Shown in pieces: positions 56,735 to 60,000 of a DNA stretch of 60,000 nt. A program made the position numbers and the translations under genes. Source of the DNA: Glandiceps talaboti. Lineage: Eukaryota > Hemichordata > Enteropneusta > Spengelidae. The notes beneath the pieces were generated by a model. The model was given only the letters and a program-made list of their open reading frames with translations, ran no database searches and was not told the DNA's origin. Numbering within the stretch: position 1 is the stretch's first letter; each line of letters starts with the position of its first letter. The stretch lies in the NCBI RefSeq assembly GCF_964340395.1, contig NC_135549.1, positions 12,436,342 to 12,496,341 of the forward strand, in the 5' to 3' direction.

Positions 56735-57300
56735 TAGTGGGTATGTTTAAGGGATATGTAGATGACGGATTGTTTGTGACATGATGATCTCATCAGTGAT
56801 GCACAAATTAAGTTAAAAATGTGTGTTTTTGGTCAAAAATCTTTATATTCCAAAACTGCTCAGTTACAGATTTGGCTAAAATTTAGTTAGAAGTTTTTTT
56901 TACTTTTCTGGGCTGTGCAGATGAAGAATTATTCACGACATCATAATCCCATTTGATATGCAAATTAGGTCTAAATGTGTAATTTTTCAAAAAACTTATA
57001 TCTTGAAAACTATACTTGCTGAAACGGGCAGCTGAAATTTCATGGAGATGTAGATGTGTTATTCTGCAGATTGTGTTCTTTGACAAAACCGGCATTCAAA
57101 ATCGTGATTATGTCCTTAGCAACAGCCAAATGGCAGTATATCATATCAACATTATTGGATAGGCAAGTGCATTAACATTCAAAATATCTATGCAAATATG
57201 CCTTGCAACAAGACCACAGCTATAGCAACAGTCAAATGATGGTGTCTATGTATTTCAAAGATAACAACAGGGTTGGTTAGGCAAGTGAATACACTTTTAA
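56735..57300 (-). repeat. Interspersed repeat, copy C, in plexin intron 4
   Basis: Reverse complement of the A/B family: 'gatgatctcatcagtgatgc' and 'tttggtcaaaaatctttata' modules, then 'ttgcaacaagaccacagcta' modules. Related sequence continues at about 58055-58110 beyond the inserted foldback element (AATGATGGTGTATAT, then GATAACAACAAGGCTGG). The element therefore landed within or next to this repeat. Confidence 0.75.
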
Positions 57301-57330
57301 AAATTGACATACAGTCACCCAATTCAACTA

Positions 57331-58036
57331 CTCGGGTACATTACGGTCTGTGATTGTGTATAAAAACAATAATATGGTTAAAAGGTAAGATAGAATCTCC
57401 TAAACACTATGAAATTAACCAGTCTTCACTACATAATATTCTTTTGAATGCTAGTGAAAATTTTTTCTGTATGCAAAATTTGGTGATGACGTCATCATTT
57501 AACTATCAAAACTTGCACGTTTTGGAACTATCAAAACCGGGAGGACAAATACTCCAGAAATCACCGAATTGAGACATTATACATTATTTTCGGTTGTTAT
57601 GTTACAATATCTAGGTAGAAAGAAATTTCTAAATTAATCATTTTTTAGTAAATTTGATGTTGAAGTTACCATTGTTATGCAAATATAGGTAAAAAATAAA
57701 GATAATTAGTCATACAACGAAAATGATTAATTTAGAAATTTCTTTTTACCTAGATATTGTAGCATAACAATCGAAAATAATGTATAATGTCTCAATTCGG
57801 CGATTTCTGGAGTCTTTGTCCTCCCGGTTTTGATAGTTCCAAAACATGCAATTTTTGATACTTAAATGATGACGTCATCACCACATTTTGCATACAGAAA
57901 ACAATTTCACTAGTATTCAAAAGAATAGTATGTAGTGAAGGACTGGTATTAATTTCATAGTGTTTGGGAGATGCTATCTTACCTTTTAACCATATCATTG
58001 TTTTTATAGACAATCACAGACCGTAATGTACCCGAG
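57331..58036. mobile_element. 706-bp foldback MITE with TA duplication in plexin intron 4
   Basis: Ends CTCGGGTACATTACGGTCTG and its reverse complement are flanked by TA (57329-57330, 58037-58038). Each arm is about 320 bp (57331 to about 57650, and about 57717 to 58036), nearly identical, around a centre of about 65 bp. Both arms carry the palindrome TGATGACGTCATCA, with a CRE core. The two similar open frames on opposite strands (57354-57572, 57792-58013) are just the two arms translated and not genes. TA duplication suggests a Tc1/mariner-mobilised MITE; that is inference. Confidence 0.85.
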
Positions 58037-58189
58037 TAAGATACTGCCCATAGTATCAGTACAATGATGGTGTATATTGCATTGATAACAACAAGGCTGG
58101 ATCAGCATGTGGATAAACATTTTTTAAAAAGCATATCAACTGTACAGTTGTGCTACAATGCCATTGATGCTATTTTTCAATGCATATAG

Positions 58190-58316
58190 ATGTAGCAGGA
58201 AGGTTGACTGCACTGGTTCAAGCAATGATAATGACAAAAGATGGATTGGTAATGATAGACAGTGTCCAAGCATTGATGTTGATCCTGCTAGTGTAGAAAG
58301 AGGAGACCTTCTAACA
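58190..58316 (+). CDS. Plexin, exon 5: end of PSI 1 and start of IPT 1
   Basis: Acceptor ending GCATATAG (58182-58189). The first base completes a Lys codon with exon 4 (phase 2), then CSRKVDCTGSSNDNDKRWIG follows, with DRQCPSIDVDPASVERGDLLT to a GTAAGT donor (58317), phase 0. The pattern C.R...C......W.....QC is the second half of a plexin PSI domain. IDVDPASVERGD begins the first IPT/TIG immunoglobulin-like repeat. The pyrimidine tract before the acceptor is weak, but frame and homology fit. Residues are about 532-574. Confidence 0.88.
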
Positions 58317-58487
58317 GTAAGTGATGAGAAAAGAAAATGACATGAATCCTAAAATATTGAATACTTCACTCATTTACAGACAGTGTATCTTTTGCATTCA
58401 GATCAGTTGCAAACTTTAAATACTATTATAGTTTTGATATTGAATTATCACCCTGATATTGTAATACATAACATCTTCATTTTATAG

Positions 58488-58647
58488 TTGACACTGACTG
58501 TGACCAGTCTACCAGAAACCAGTGCAGGGTTCAGTTGTGTATTTGCCAATCTTGGAGACACTGCAGCAGATAGAGAAGATCCAAACAGTAATCAGTTGAA
58601 ATGTTTAACTCCATCACCAAGTAATGTGCCATCACCAGGAGATAGAG
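58488..58647 (+). CDS. Plexin, exon 6: IPT 1
   Basis: Acceptor CTTCATTTTATAG, then 160 bp starting LTLTVTSLPETSAGFSCVFA and including ADREDPNSNQLKCLTPSPSN, to G followed by GTAAGT (58648), phase 1. The blocks 'L.V..LP..SAGF.C.F' and 'C.TPS...VP' are characteristic of the first plexin IPT repeat. Residues are about 575-628. Confidence 0.88.
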
Positions 58648-59008
58648 GTAAGTGTACTCCCATATCTATGGTTTCACTAATGAAAACCCAGTGATGAAGT
58701 TTGCTATACTGCAAGTATAGTAACTTTCTTGGTAGATTAATTCCATAGTTTATACTTCAATATCTCGTCCAAGTGGAACAATAACCATGCAAGCAATGAA
58801 TTGTTAGATTGTACACCATTTGAACTATATATTCAGACTAGACATTATCAATTTTTGTTCTTTACTAAGTTGATCTGTTTGTATATTATAACCTTTGTAA
58901 TTCATTTGATCTCCCAACCAAGCTGATGACTAGTTTGATCTGATTATCAATTTAGTGTTCTCTTCATGCAGTTTTAATAATACCCGTTTTTTGTTTCATT
59001 TGTTATAG

Positions 59009-59214
59009 GTTATGTCCGAGTCAAGTTATCACTGTTTGCAGAAGAAACTGGTCAGAACTTTGTTGATACTGATTTTGATTTCTATGAATGTGAATCATTT
59101 AAGACTTGTATGGCATGTACTAATAATGACTATGGATGTGATTGGTGTATTTTTCAAAATAAATGTTCCAAGGATACGTCCAGCTGTAACAATGGAGTTG
59201 TTCAAGGGAATGCA
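59009..59214 (+). CDS. Plexin, exon 7: PSI domain 2
   Basis: Acceptor TTCATTTGTTATAG. Two bases complete the split Gly codon, then YVRVKLSLFAEETGQNFVDT, then DFDFYECESFKTCMACTNND and CDWCIFQNKC follow, to a GTAAGT donor (59215), phase 0. 'F.FY.C.....C..C......C.WC.....C' is the second plexin PSI signature, preceded by the end of IPT 1. Residues are about 628-696. Confidence 0.9.
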
Positions 59215-59635
59215 GTAAGTAATTGTTTGATGTAAAAGTGTTGTAACTTTAAGATATTTGAAGAATTCACTTCAAACGGTTGTTGTTATATGACATGGTA
59301 GATGTACATTTAGTTTCACAACTTGGCTAAGTAGGTTTGAAACATTTCTGGAGGAAAGTAGTACAAGCTTAAATTTGGCTAGCTAACACAACCCTTGCAG
59401 AAAGTTATAATTCTATCCACTTACTTACTTAATTCAGAATGCCAGAATAACATTTACCATCTTGAAAGTTAAATCATTCTTGCTGTACCACTTTTTAATA
59501 TTATGTGAAATACTCTGAGCAGAGTGGCAATTGATGGATTAAGAATTACAGAGGGCATGGATATTACATGACCAATTAAACACAGGAAAATTCTGAGTTT
59601 CTGTGTTTTAACTGTACACAATATTTGTATTGCAG

Positions 59636-59752
59636 AATCAAGCTGGTGGTTCAGATAGTTGTCCTCGTATTGAAGGAGGACAGGAGATTTTAATTCCTGT
59701 TGATCTCTCTAAAGATTACGAAGTGACTGGACAGAACTTTCCAGTTCTCAGT
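59636..59752 (+). CDS. Plexin, exon 8: PSI 2 / IPT 2 linker
   Basis: Acceptor ATATTTGTATTGCAG, then 39 codons in phase 0 (NQAGGSDSCPRIEGGQEILI, then PVDLSKDYEVTGQNFPVLS) to a GTAAGT donor (59753). 'CP.I......ILIPV......V.G.N' matches the plexin segment leading into the second IPT repeat. Residues are about 697-735. Confidence 0.88.
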
Positions 59753-59959
59753 GTAAGTATATCTAATGTAGTGTTGTTGATTTTGATGATTTGATAAATA
59801 AATGGTTTAAATTTCTTTAGATTTTTTGTTCATATTGTCCGTCAGTTGAGATACTATTGAATCAGAAAGTGTTTAAACTGTTTTCAGAAGGATCCTTTGT
59901 CAATATCCAATCACATTGAAGTCATGGTTAACATTATAATCTTGTATTTCCCTATTCAG

Positions 59960-60000
59960 CCTGAGCATAGTGGTTATCAATGTGTTCTGGATATTGAAGG
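59960..60000 (+). CDS. Plexin, exon 9 (partial, runs off the window)
   Basis: Acceptor TTTCCCTATTCAG, then PEHSGYQCVLDIEG in phase 0 to the window edge. 'GY.C.L.I.G' fits the second plexin IPT repeat. The remaining IPT repeats, transmembrane helix, split GAP domain and Rho-binding domain expected of a plexin must lie to the right. Confidence 0.85.

Noticed and set aside
57354-58013. Two similar peptides on opposite strands (57354-57572 and 57792-58013)
   Set aside because: They are the two arms of the foldback MITE read in mirror; not a gene pair.

Overview
This is eukaryotic, almost certainly metazoan, nuclear DNA. It is AT-rich and visibly CpG-poor over most of its length. Genes are split by introns with GT..AG junctions, and the window is dense with microsatellites, minisatellites and small transposons. 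The one gene family I can name is plexin, which is animal-specific in this domain form. The frequent ACATGTAC-type words, the tRNA-derived SINE and the MITE content suit a marine invertebrate (cephalochordate, hemichordate or lophotrochozoan), but the sequence does not let me name the species.

Layout. 1-22 kb: no gene I can support; it holds a GT/GA microsatellite (3.8-4.0 kb), an exact 195-bp tandem duplication (9.2-9.6 kb), two large minisatellites (10.4-11.3 and 13.4-14.1 kb) and a palindromic MITE-like hairpin (19.84-19.98 kb). 22.2-24.3 kb: a minisatellite split by a 1464-bp inverted-repeat transposon with a TAA target duplication; the element carries a CpG-rich promoter-like segment and a possible first exon. 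24.6-28.1 kb: repeats and a SINE surround exon 2 of a minus-strand plexin-like copy. 28.65-29.8 kb: exon 1 of that copy. 30-45 kb: no supportable gene; two more tandem arrays. 45.1-47.3 kb: a CpG-richer patch with promoter motifs and weak unassigned ORFs. 47.6-48.6 kb: a decayed LINE 3' end. 48.6-50.5 kb: microsatellites and a G-quadruplex-type run. 50.55-51.12 kb: a foldback element built from 31-bp monomers. 51.56-60.0 kb: the main plexin gene on the plus strand, nine exons visible, running off the right edge.

The plus-strand gene splices in frame through nine exons, giving about 749 residues: signal peptide, Sema domain, PSI1, IPT1, PSI2 and the start of IPT2. The transmembrane and GAP parts must lie beyond the window. 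The minus-strand copy matches exons 1 and 2 (about 94% protein identity over exon 1 by my count) and lies head-to-head about 21.7 kb away. I see no exon 3 or later for it, so it looks like a truncated segmental duplicate with intact frames.

I found no prokaryotic-type system, CRISPR array or viral gene set. The items most worth follow-up are the minisatellite grown from the exon 3 splice junction of plexin, with four successive GTGAGT donors; the 31-bp-periodic inverted array element; the transposon with a gene-start-like cargo; and the long intronic hairpin carrying CRE palindromes.
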